A stretch of 26,326 nucleotides of DNA, from positions 1 through 26,326 of the IMG/VR virus record IMGVR_UViG_3300025769_000711. The stretch is one strand, 5' to 3'. Shown piece by piece: positions 1-6,382 of the stretch. A program made the position numbers and the translations under genes. Source of the DNA: a virus. Numbering within the stretch: the stretch's first letter is position 1; the number at the start of each line of letters is the position of its first letter. A model generated the notes under the pieces. That model did not search any database. It had not been told where the DNA came from and saw only the letters and a program-made list of their open reading frames with translations.

Positions 1-1
1 T

Positions 2-499
2 CAGAAAGCAGTACAACAATCTACATTTAAAAAATTACCATCAAGCCTAAACGGTATGAAGTCACAGGTTGGTGGTGGAACAGGTAATAGACCGGACGTT
101 CCTACACCTCCTACAAATTTCTTTGGGGGTCCAACTAAGACAGCCACTTCAGTAAAGAGTGGAGGCGTTAAAGTTGATGTGTCGAAATCTAAAAAAGATG
201 GGACTGTTACAAAAACCAAGAGCGTTAAAGCTAACGGTACTGAAGTTAAAAGAATAAGAAAAAGAAAGACTGCCGCTAAAGCAGCTTCTGATGCTATGAA
301 CACAGCTTCAAGTTTAACTTCTCAAGCTTTAGATAACAACACAGCCAATCAATCAAAAAGACAGAAACGAAACGTAGCAAAAAAGAATACTGTAACAACA
401 AAAAGAAGCTTGAATCAAGAGAAGTATGCTAAAAAACAGGAACAACTAAAAGCGAAAATTGAGAAGAAGAAATTAAAGCAACAGCTAAAAAATTCGTAA
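2..499 (+). CDS. Lysine-rich basic protein, 5'-truncated by the window edge
   Basis: The frame is open from the first full codon of the window, so the gene starts upstream and the ATG at 56 is probably internal. The visible part has a Gly/Pro-rich linker (GGGTGNRPDVPTPP), then a segment of short alternating strands rich in Lys, Thr and Val (VTKTKSVKANGTEVKRIRKRK), then an Ala/Ser-rich stretch and a very basic helical C-terminus (KKQEQLKAKIEKKKLKQQ). There is no membrane segment or known catalytic motif. The strand pattern resembles that of the proteins at 612 and 983, so the three may be distant paralogues. Binding to DNA or to the inside of the virion is an inference from charge only. I do not recognise a named family. 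Confidence 0.7.
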   Translation, partial: QKAVQQSTFKKLPSSLNGMKSQVGGGTGNRPDVPTPPTNFFGGPTKTATSVKSGGVKVDVSKSKKDGTVTKTKSVKANGTEVKRIRKRKTAAKAASDAMNTASSLTSQALDNNTANQSKRQKRNVAKKNTVTTKRSLNQEKYAKKQEQLKAKIEKKKLKQQLKNS

Positions 500-502
500 G
501 TA

Positions 503-610
503 ATGGGAAGAGCTTTAGTATGGTTGGGAAATAAAATCATCGCAATGGGATTGTGGTGCAAGAGAACTTGGAACAAGTTCCTTAGTAAGTTAATGTTTAA
601 AAATATATAA
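503..610 (+). CDS. Putative 35-residue cationic Trp-containing peptide
   Basis: A short ORF fills the gap between two basic-protein genes: ATG at 503, three bases after the preceding stop, and TAA at 608-610, one base before the next ATG. The product has Trp at 7, 18 and 23, one Cys at 19, and Lys/Arg residues alternating with Leu, Ile, Phe and Met, so it could form a cationic amphipathic helix. Snug packing in an otherwise gap-free operon is the main reason to believe it is translated. There is no clear ribosome binding site, but this phage rarely uses one. Function is unknown. A chance ORF is possible. Confidence 0.4.
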   Translation: MGRALVWLGNKIIAMGLWCKRTWNKFLSKLMFKNI

Positions 611-611
611 T

Positions 612-983
612 ATGGCACGAGATTTAGCAAACCCTTTAGCACCTACATATGGCAGTAATAAGCCTAAGAAAGTTAAAAAATTAAAAGAGGTAAAGGTTAA
701 TCCTGTCGGTAGGTATACTGACAAAAAACAATCAATGTCTAAGGCTAAAAAGCAGGCTAAGAACTTTTCAAAAAATGAAAATACGGGATATGCTGCTAAG
801 GTTACACCTAAGAAGGTAAAGACAATCACATATAAGGACGGTAAGAAAGTTAAAACTACTGTAGCGAAAGACGGTAAGCTTGTGAGGGAAAAAGGTAAAG
901 AGGTTCGTTTGGAAAAGAGAAAAGCAGCAAGAGAAAAGCAGCAAGAGAAAAGAGAGATTAGAAAAACTAAAAGAAAAAACTAA
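612..983 (+). CDS. Lysine-rich basic protein with PLA-x-T/KPKK N-terminus
   Basis: A 123-residue protein with about one third Lys plus Arg. The N-terminus MARDLANPLAPTYGSNKPKK closely resembles that of the next protein (MAYRISKPLAATQFDDDKPKK). The middle has two hairpin-like basic units (TITYKDGKKVKTTVAKDGKLV), and the end is a charged helix alternating Lys/Arg and Glu. The stop overlaps the next start (TAATG), so the two are probably translationally coupled. No enzyme motif or membrane segment is visible. A DNA-condensing or internal virion role would suit the charge, but this is inference. The shared N-terminus may be a targeting or docking tag. Confidence 0.75.
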   Translation: MARDLANPLAPTYGSNKPKKVKKLKEVKVNPVGRYTDKKQSMSKAKKQAKNFSKNENTGYAAKVTPKKVKTITYKDGKKVKTTVAKDGKLVREKGKEVRLEKRKAAREKQQEKREIRKTKRKN

Positions 984-1612
984 TGGCATATAGAATATCA
1001 AAACCGTTAGCGGCTACTCAGTTTGACGATGACAAGCCTAAGAAAGGTAGAAAAAAGACAAGTTACTATGATTCTTCAAGTGGCACTACTCAAAATATTG
1101 TCACAAAAAGAAGTGGAGCTCAGAAAATTACAACTACAAATAAATCCGGTACTAAGAAGACTGTAGAAAAGGTAAGTAGAAAAGGTAGAGTAAAATCAAA
1201 AACCGAAGAGATTGACCTTGCAAAAGGGAAAGCTACCACGACAAAGAAGAAGGGTGGTAAAGTTGTAAGTAAGAAAACTTATAAAGACCTTACACCAAAA
1301 CAGGCAATGATGGTTGAAACGGGGCGTGATAGCTTAAAAGCTAAAGCTGCAAGAAATGTTAAAAAAGCAGATAGAGCCGTATCTAAATCCGATGTGAACA
1401 AAGCATTAAATAAAGAAAGAAGAAAGCAAGAAAGAGAGGACAGACGCTACAATCCAAATAAAGAAAGAAGAAAGCAAAACCGGAGAAACAAAAAAAACGA
1501 CAGAGGAAGATTAAAATCCTTTAAGGAAATACGTACTGATATTAAAGATGCTTGCAAAGGTAAAAAGAAAGGTACTAAAAAATGTGCTTCAATGTCAAAA
1601 AGATTTAAGTAA
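983..1612 (+). CDS. Larger lysine/arginine-rich paralogue
   Basis: A 209-residue, extremely basic protein. The first 22 residues match the pattern of the upstream protein (MA-x4-KPLA-x-T...DKPKK). Residues of about 35-95 hold several short Thr/Val/Lys hairpin-like repeats (KITTTNKSGTKKTVEKV; ATTTKKKGGKVVSKKTY). The rest is helical and rich in Arg and Lys, with two copies of a KERRKQ-type motif (KERRKQEREDRR and KERRKQNRRNKK). Two Cys lie near the C-terminus (DACKG, KKCAS). It overlaps both neighbours by one base (TAATG), so it sits in a coupled cluster. Function is unknown; nucleic-acid binding is an inference. Confidence 0.75.
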   Translation: MAYRISKPLAATQFDDDKPKKGRKKTSYYDSSSGTTQNIVTKRSGAQKITTTNKSGTKKTVEKVSRKGRVKSKTEEIDLAKGKATTTKKKGGKVVSKKTYKDLTPKQAMMVETGRDSLKAKAARNVKKADRAVSKSDVNKALNKERRKQEREDRRYNPNKERRKQNRRNKKNDRGRLKSFKEIRTDIKDACKGKKKGTKKCASMSKRFK

Positions 1613-1779
1613 TGGCAAACAAACAAAAGAGTCGAGGTATCGGTGATAGCATCGAGAAGTTTACGAAGGCTACAGGAATAAAAGCTGTGGTTGATAAGGT
1701 TGCTAAGGCTACAGGAAAAGACTGTGGCTGTGGCGAACGTAGAGACTCTTTGAATCGAAGGTTCCCATTTAAAAAATAA
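1612..1779 (+). CDS. Small conserved phage protein with CGC motif
   Basis: A 55-residue ORF whose ATG overlaps the preceding stop (TAATG). It has two similar helical units (IEKFTKATGIK and VDKVAKATGK), followed by DCGCGERRDSLNRRFPFKK. The pattern ATGIK-x-VVDKV-x5-TGKDCGCG-x-R-x4-LN-x2-FP matches a small family that I recall beside structural genes in many environmental phages, although no function is established to my knowledge. C38 and C40 could bind a metal or form disulfides. Only two Cys are present, so a full zinc site would need another chain or His ligands from elsewhere. The repeated K-x-TG unit suggests an internal duplication. Confidence 0.75.
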   Translation: MANKQKSRGIGDSIEKFTKATGIKAVVDKVAKATGKDCGCGERRDSLNRRFPFKK

Positions 1780-1783
1780 TCCT

Positions 1784-3931
1784 ATGCAGATATCCATATC
1801 AAATGCTATAGGTGGTGGCGGAGGTACACAGGGTGGCGGTACACCAACACCGCCTCCATTCAGCAATGTAAATTCATTCTTATTCGATGGAGTTGATGAA
1901 AAAATGTTTTCAACTGCAAATTATACAGAAATAAATGGAACGCAAAATTTTAGTGTTTCTTTTTGGTTGAAACCAATAGATAGCAATGACGGTTTAGTTT
2001 TTAGATTTGGAACACAAGGTAGTACTAATAGGCTTGCGTGTATTTATTATCCTAGTTTAGAAATAGTAATTATTTCTTTTGGTACATCAAGTTACTATTA
2101 TAGAAGTGTGAACGGAAGCATACCTTTAAATCAATGGTCACATATTGTATATACTTATAACGGTACACAATCAAGATATAATAGACCTGAGATTTATGTA
2201 AATGGTGTTTTATCGCAAGGTACAAATAACGGTGTTATAAACTCCCAATCCTATTTTGACGGTACTTTAGAATTAGGTGGTACAGGAACAAGTGGTCAAC
2301 AAAATTTTGGTAATAATTATATAGATGAATTTGCAGTATGGAATAGTACAACATTAACACAAACACAAGCAAATGAATTATATAATAGTGGTACTCCTTC
2401 AGACCTTAACAATATTGCAAGTGGTTTAGCGCAACCAACAACGTGGTTCAGAATGGGCGAAGAAGCAACGTGGAACGGTAAGACTTGGACTATGACAGAT
2501 GTCAACGGAGTCTATACCAATAGGTCTGTATCTATGGTTGAAGCCAATAGAACAACAAACGTACCAACACCGCCACCATTCAGTAATACAAAGTCTATAC
2601 TATTAGACGGTGTTGACGATTTTGTAACTATGGGAAATGTATATGACCAAGCCAATGATGGAAGCGGAACATTTTCTACAAGTTTATGGATTAAAACATC
2701 TCTTTCTTCGCTTGGCTACCTCGTTTCAAAGCAAACAGGATTCACAGATGGTTATGGTGTTTTTATGTTGCCTGCAGGCGCTATTGCTTTTTATTTGGGG
2801 ACTTCGTCGGGAAGTGCAAGAATTTACAAATATACGCAAAACACATTCAACAACGGTGCATGGTATAATATTGTAGTGACATACGATGGCTCACAAGATG
2901 TTAGCGGTGTTAATATATATGTAAACGGTTCATTACAAACGTGTACAACGGTAACAAATAATACACCATCAAATGTTTCCAATGTTGGTGATTTTACTTT
3001 AGGAAGAAGAAATGGCGATACTTATCCTTTTGACGGTTTAATTGATGAGGTTGGTTTTTGGAATGGTACAGAATTAACAAGCGTTCAAGCAAATGCTATA
3101 TACAATTTGGGTACGCCTACAAGTTTAAGCACATATAACCCAAGCTCTTATTGGAGATGCGGAGACGGTGATACTGCGCCAACATTGACAGATAACGGAA
3201 GCGGAGGCAACGATGGAACAATGACCAACTTCAGTACATTCTCTACTGACGTACCAACAATACCATTTTCAACAAAGAGCATACTATTAGACGGTGTTGA
3301 TGACTATGTAGATTGTGGTTTAGGATTAGGCAATTCACAAGGCACAATTACTAACTTTAGTGTTTCAATGTGGATTAAACCAAGCGTAACAAGTGGAAAT
3401 GATTTATTTTTTAACATAGGTAATTTTTCAAATAGTTTTGGTGAAATAGCGTTTCAATTATTGTCAAATAATTTATTTATAAAAATAGACAATTCGGCAT
3501 ATAGAGTTTGGGCGCCATATACAAATACATCGGCTTGGGAACATTTAGCATTTGTTTATGATGGAAGTAATAGTGCAAATACAAAAATGTATATTAATGG
3601 AGTATTGCAATCTCCAAGTACAGGCGGAGTGTACCCAAGTAGTTTAAATTTAAGCGGTCTTAAAACAATAATAGGTGCAGGATATTCAGTTAGTTACCCA
3701 TATTCAGGGTTACAAGATGAGGTAAGTTATTTCAACACAACTTTATCACAAAGCGACATTACAAGCATATATAATGACGGTGTACCAAATGACATCTCTT
3801 CATTAAGCCCACTTTCTTGGTGGCGTTGTGGTGATGGAGATACAGCGCCTACATTGACAGATAATGGTTCAGCAAGTAATGATGGAACTATGACAAACTT
3901 TACAACTTTTAGCACAGATGTGCCAACATAA
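1784..3931 (+). CDS. Triple LamG/ConA-like domain adhesin or fibre protein
   Basis: A 715-residue protein made of a Gly-rich N-terminus and three tandem jelly-roll units that start at about residues 21, 261 and 491. Each begins PT-x-P-F-S-(N/T) followed by a (F/L)LDGVD signature. Each also has a W-L/I-K strand, a (H/N)-x-VYTYNG/VTYDGS-like strand, an IYVNG motif, an (F/L)DG-x-(I/L)DE loop and an IYN-x-G-x-P motif. Units 2 and 3 end in W-R-CGDGDTAPTLTDNG. This is the LamG_3/concanavalin-A-like fold, which in phages usually binds surface glycans or decorates capsids or fibres. There is no catalytic glycoside-hydrolase motif. The protein stops exactly where a fourth unit would begin, which suggests expansion by duplication of a unit. 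Host adsorption is the likeliest role. Confidence 0.85.
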   Translation: MQISISNAIGGGGGTQGGGTPTPPPFSNVNSFLFDGVDEKMFSTANYTEINGTQNFSVSFWLKPIDSNDGLVFRFGTQGSTNRLACIYYPSLEIVIISFGTSSYYYRSVNGSIPLNQWSHIVYTYNGTQSRYNRPEIYVNGVLSQGTNNGVINSQSYFDGTLELGGTGTSGQQNFGNNYIDEFAVWNSTTLTQTQANELYNSGTPSDLNNIASGLAQPTTWFRMGEEATWNGKTWTMTDVNGVYTNRSVSMVEANRTTNVPTPPPFSNTKSILLDGVDDFVTMGNVYDQANDGSGTFSTSLWIKTSLSSLGYLVSKQTGFTDGYGVFMLPAGAIAFYLGTSSGSARIYKYTQNTFNNGAWYNIVVTYDGSQDVSGVNIYVNGSLQTCTTVTNNTPSNVSNVGDFTLGRRNGDTYPFDGLIDEVGFWNGTELTSVQANAIYNLGTPTSLSTYNPSSYWRCGDGDTAPTLTDNGSGGNDGTMTNFSTFSTDVPTIPFSTKSILLDGVDDYVDCGLGLGNSQGTITNFSVSMWIKPSVTSGNDLFFNIGNFSNSFGEIAFQLLSNNLFIKIDNSAYRVWAPYTNTSAWEHLAFVYDGSNSANTKMYINGVLQSPSTGGVYPSSLNLSGLKTIIGAGYSVSYPYSGLQDEVSYFNTTLSQSDITSIYNDGVPNDISSLSPLSWWRCGDGDTAPTLTDNGSASNDGTMTNFTTFSTDVPT

Positions 3932-3952
3932 AAACAAATAAAAAACAAAACT

Positions 3953-4216
3953 ATGTCACATTTACCAAACGTATACGCAATAATATCTACAACGGATATA
4001 GACAACGTAGACTTTACACAAGTACCCGAAGAAAACAACGAATCTTTAAGATATTCTTTAGACGGAACAGAGTTTGTAATAAAGTGGTTTGACGAACACG
4101 AACCAACTTTTATAACAGACGGTACCGTTGTGCCTTTACAAACTTTAACGCACGAAGAAGCTTTAGTGCTTATGGCTACTGCTGAATGGTCAGAGCCTAT
4201 ACCTGTCGAAGAGTAG
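3953..4216 (+). CDS. Conserved small phage protein of unknown function
   Basis: An 87-residue acidic protein: SHLPNVYAIISTTDIDNVDFTQV at the N-terminus, a strand-rich centre (RYSLDGTEFVIKWF), then TFITDGTVVPLQTLTHEEALVLMATAEWSEP. I recall similar proteins beside fibre and lysis genes in marine phages but know of no assigned function. It lies between the LamG protein and a spike-base-like protein, so a role as tail-fibre accessory or assembly factor is possible. There is no signal peptide, membrane segment or catalytic motif. Confidence 0.75.
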   Translation: MSHLPNVYAIISTTDIDNVDFTQVPEENNESLRYSLDGTEFVIKWFDEHEPTFITDGTVVPLQTLTHEEALVLMATAEWSEPIPVEE

Positions 4217-4246
4217 TAGGTGTTTATACATATAAAAAAATAATGC

Positions 4247-4254
4247 TATCTTTG
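4247..4254 (+). promoter_or_regulatory. Bacteroidota-type promoter -7 element
   Basis: TATCTTTG matches TAnnTTTG, the -7 box of the Bacteroidota primary sigma factor. It sits in a noncoding gap, 21 bases before the ATG at 4276, and is followed by TAGG as in two other promoters here. The -33 box is weak: only a TGTTTA about 20 bases upstream. Confidence 0.75.
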
Positions 4255-4275
4255 TAGGTATACAAAAAGATAGAA

Positions 4276-4746
4276 ATGGCTTATCAAAAATTACAGGCTT
4301 CAACAGCTTTAGAAGTAGTACCAAGTGATACTGTAAACATTCCAAACCCTGCGATGCTTGCAATAAACAGCACCGCTACAGGAGCAGCAGCACTTAAGCT
4401 TATAGATGCAAACGGAGACTTTATAAACAAAAGAGTTAAGATTGGAGATATTATATACTCTACAGTAGCCGGAATTGCAAGTAAGGTTACAGGCGTAGAT
4501 AGCTCTACTCAGCTTAGCGTAACAGTAGCGATACCAAACGCAAGACCATATCAGCTATATGCCACAGCAGACACACCTAATAATGGTTGTGTATTGTATG
4601 TTGGAGCAGCGGGAAACATTAAAGTAACAACCGCAGGAGGTAGTGTTGTCACATTTAACGGTGTTCTTGCAGGAAGCTTTATACCGGTGCAGGTATTAAA
4701 AGTTTGGGCAACAGGAAGCCCTACGAACATTGTTGCATTGTGGTAA
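4276..4746 (+). CDS. Spike-base-like virion protein
   Basis: A 156-residue beta-rich protein. Residues 14-24 (VVPSDTVNIPN) and 107-156 (LYVGAAGNIKVTTAGG...FIPVQVLKVWATGSPTNIVALW) fit small spike-base/decoration proteins such as the family of the Rhodobacter gene transfer agent protein RCAP_rcc01079. Residues of about 41-95 look like an inserted beta-barrel module (LIDANGDF-x5-VKIGDIIY...KVTGVD) that recurs in the connector protein at 17209. It has its own promoter, with an A-rich leader (AAAAAGATAGAAATG), so it may be made in quantity. Assignment rests on motif memory and is moderate. Confidence 0.65.
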   Translation: MAYQKLQASTALEVVPSDTVNIPNPAMLAINSTATGAAALKLIDANGDFINKRVKIGDIIYSTVAGIASKVTGVDSSTQLSVTVAIPNARPYQLYATADTPNNGCVLYVGAAGNIKVTTAGGSVVTFNGVLAGSFIPVQVLKVWATGSPTNIVALW

Positions 4747-4800
4747 AATTCTATTCTACCATATCAGTAGATGTTAAAATAAATTATGAAATAGTTAGCG

Positions 4801-5064
4801 ATGGAGACGATTAGTGAGGATACAAAAATAAAACTTTCACCAAGAAACTTTATTTTTATTGCAGGGTTGATAGGAACTTTTGTAAGTATGTACTTCTCTC
4901 TCCAATCTCAGATTGAAGACGCTAAACAACTACCCGCTCAAGACCAAGAGGTGAAAGAAGCGGTAATAAAAACCTCAAATGAGCTTACGTTCATAAAGGA
5001 GGAAATCACAGACATTAAGGGACAACTTCAAATAATGGAAGAGCGTCTCTATGAACTCCAATAG
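4801..5064 (+). CDS. Membrane-anchored coiled-coil protein of the lysis cassette
   Basis: An 87-residue protein with one membrane segment at about residues 17-34 (FIFIAGLIGTFVSMYFSL), followed by a long charged heptad-like helix (EVKEAVIKTSNELTFIKEEITDIKGQLQIMEERLYELQ). This architecture is common for XhlA/haemolysin-like holin accessories and for inner-membrane spanin-like proteins. It is directly upstream of the amidase (3-base gap) and two genes before the holin. No partner lipoprotein typical of o-spanins is seen nearby, so calling it a spanin would go too far. No promoter is visible in the 54 bases upstream. Confidence 0.75.
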   Translation: METISEDTKIKLSPRNFIFIAGLIGTFVSMYFSLQSQIEDAKQLPAQDQEVKEAVIKTSNELTFIKEEITDIKGQLQIMEERLYELQ

Positions 5065-5067
5065 ATT

Positions 5068-5727
5068 ATGGCAAAGGTATGTAGATGCTGTCACCAAGAA
5101 ATCAAGAGTGATTCAAAGTACATTTGGATTCTTGATAATGGTCACGGTGGAATTATTGATGGTGTCTATCAGACACCCGGAAAGCGTAGTCCTATTTGGT
5201 CAGATGGTACTCAGCTCTTTGAAGGTGAGTTCAATCGTGCTATTGTAGACAGGATTGCTAAGTATTGCGATAAGAACAACATCGAGTACATAAACTTGGT
5301 TAATACCAATGAGGATGTTCCTCTATCCACAAGGGTTAAGATGGCTAACGAAATATATCGTGAGTCAGAGAAGCCCTGTATATATGTGAGCGTACACGCA
5401 AATGGATTCAGTGATGAGTCAGCAAATGGTTGGGAGGTGTATACATCTCCGGGAGAGACTCAGTCAGACCATATAGCAACAGTATTGTACGAACAAGTTG
5501 AGAAAGAGTTTCCTAACTACAAGATGCGTAAGGACACAAGAGATGGCGATGTAGACAAGGAGTCAAACTTCTATGTGCTTATACACACAGCAATGCCTGC
5601 TATACTATCTGAGAACTTCTTTATGACAAATGAGAAAGAGTGTAAGACGCTTCTACTTAGTGAGGAGGGAAGAGACCGTATAGCAAAGGCTCACATTGAA
5701 ATGATAAATAAAATCGAGAACGAATGA
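5068..5727 (+). CDS. N-acetylmuramoyl-L-alanine amidase (Amidase_3), endolysin
   Basis: A 219-residue zinc amidase that would cut the bond between the glycan and the stem peptide of peptidoglycan during lysis. The Amidase_3 signatures are present in order: H26 in DNGHGG, E52 in LFEGEFNR, H110 in VSVHAN, and catalytic E182 in LSENFFMTN. There is no signal peptide, so release would depend on the holin encoded next (ATGA overlap). The N-terminus carries an unusual Cys cluster (C5-R-C7-C8-H9) that is not part of the catalytic core and could bind a metal. No separate cell-wall-binding domain is seen, as is normal for phages of Gram-negative hosts. Confidence 0.92.
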   Translation: MAKVCRCCHQEIKSDSKYIWILDNGHGGIIDGVYQTPGKRSPIWSDGTQLFEGEFNRAIVDRIAKYCDKNNIEYINLVNTNEDVPLSTRVKMANEIYRESEKPCIYVSVHANGFSDESANGWEVYTSPGETQSDHIATVLYEQVEKEFPNYKMRKDTRDGDVDKESNFYVLIHTAMPAILSENFFMTNEKECKTLLLSEEGRDRIAKAHIEMINKIENE

Positions 5728-6119
5728 AAGAAATATTAACAAGACTATTTGGAAAGGGTTCGGGAATTGTTGAGCAGGTCGGAGGAGTTGTTGACAAGTT
5801 TGTTAGAACCAAAGAAGAGAAGGCTCAGTTTGAGAAGGAGATGGCAGAGATACTCATCAATGCTGAGGCTGATATGCAGAAGAACGTCACCGAGAGATGG
5901 AGGGCAGATATGACTTCAGACTCTTGGCTGTCAAAGAATGTTAGACCATTGGTATTGATGTTCTTAATTTTCTGTACGATGTTACTTATTTTTATTGATG
6001 CAGGACAGCTTGATTTTAAAGTTGAGGATAATTGGGTTAGTTTGCTTGAGATACTTTTACTCACAGTTATAGCGGCTTATTTTGGTGGAAGAACTATTGA
6101 GAAGACAAGAAAGAAATAA
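5724..6119 (+). CDS. Holin, 3TM gene-transfer-agent type
   Basis: A 131-residue protein with an amphipathic N-terminal half (FVRTKEEKAQFEKEMAEILINAEADMQKN), then SWLSKNVRP and two clear membrane segments at about 74-92 and 105-122, ending in a basic tail (GGRTIEKTRKK). The pattern W-R-ADM-x-S-D-SWLSK-x-RP is typical of the 3TM holin family (Pfam GTA_holin_3TM, PF11351). The ATGA overlap with the amidase gene gives coupled expression of the two lysis proteins. Confidence 0.88.
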   Translation: MKEILTRLFGKGSGIVEQVGGVVDKFVRTKEEKAQFEKEMAEILINAEADMQKNVTERWRADMTSDSWLSKNVRPLVLMFLIFCTMLLIFIDAGQLDFKVEDNWVSLLEILLLTVIAAYFGGRTIEKTRKK

Positions 6120-6137
6120 TTCCTATCTTTGTAGGAA
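6120..6137 (+). promoter_or_regulatory. Bacteroidota-type promoter inside an inverted repeat
   Basis: The -7 box TATCTTTG lies at 6124-6131, directly after the holin stop and 21 bases before the ATG at 6153. It is framed by the inverted repeat TTCCTA (6120-6125) and TAGGAA (6132-6137). A TTG at 6097-6099 could serve as -33 element, with a rather long spacer of 24. Confidence 0.75.
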
Positions 6138-6152
6138 ATAAAATTTAATACA

Positions 6153-6380
6153 ATGAAACTTGATGAAAAAGAATTAGAGACTATCCGTGAGATGCAGGGA
6201 GAGTTTCAGAAGGCAAAACTTGCCTTAGCAGATTTAGAGCTTAACAAGCACCAACTTCTAAAGACTATAGATGTCTTGAAGCAGGACTTCGGTAAGCAAG
6301 AGCAGAAGCTTATAGATAAATATGGAGCCGACTCCGTTATAAATGTTCAGACAGGAGAGGTTACTGAAAACAAAAAATAA
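6153..6380 (+). CDS. Small coiled-coil protein
   Basis: A 75-residue, highly charged, almost wholly helical protein (residues 3-55) with heptad-like Leu/Ile spacing, ending in DKYGADSVINVQTGEVTENKK. I recall similar short proteins in marine Bacteroidota phages near fibre genes but no function. It has its own promoter and is two bases from the fibre gene, so it may be a fibre chaperone or oligomerisation partner (inference). Confidence 0.75.
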   Translation: MKLDEKELETIREMQGEFQKAKLALADLELNKHQLLKTIDVLKQDFGKQEQKLIDKYGADSVINVQTGEVTENKK

Positions 6381-6382
6381 AA

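Noticed and set aside
1-303. Minus-strand frame of 100 codons at the left edge
   Set aside because: It is the complement of the lysine-rich gene, and every well-supported gene in the window is on the + strand.
1447-1866. Minus-strand frame of 139 codons opposite the basic protein and LamG gene
   Set aside because: Its Phe/Leu/Ser-rich composition is what the reverse of Lys-rich codons gives. It has no promoter and runs against the gene order.
4741-4761. TGGTA/TACCA pairing after the spike-base-like gene
   Set aside because: Only five base pairs with a long loop and no T-tract, so it is not credible as a terminator.
5161-5177. GGTGTC-TATCA-GACACC inverted repeat inside the amidase gene
   Set aside because: The stem partly resembles the recurring hairpin, but the loop and length differ and the frame encodes a normal amidase segment. 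Not counted as a fourth copy.
5051-5248. 65-codon frame with hydrophobic stretches overlapping the amidase gene
   Set aside because: It is wholly explained as another frame of the amidase coding sequence. An embedded lysis gene cannot be supported without conservation data.
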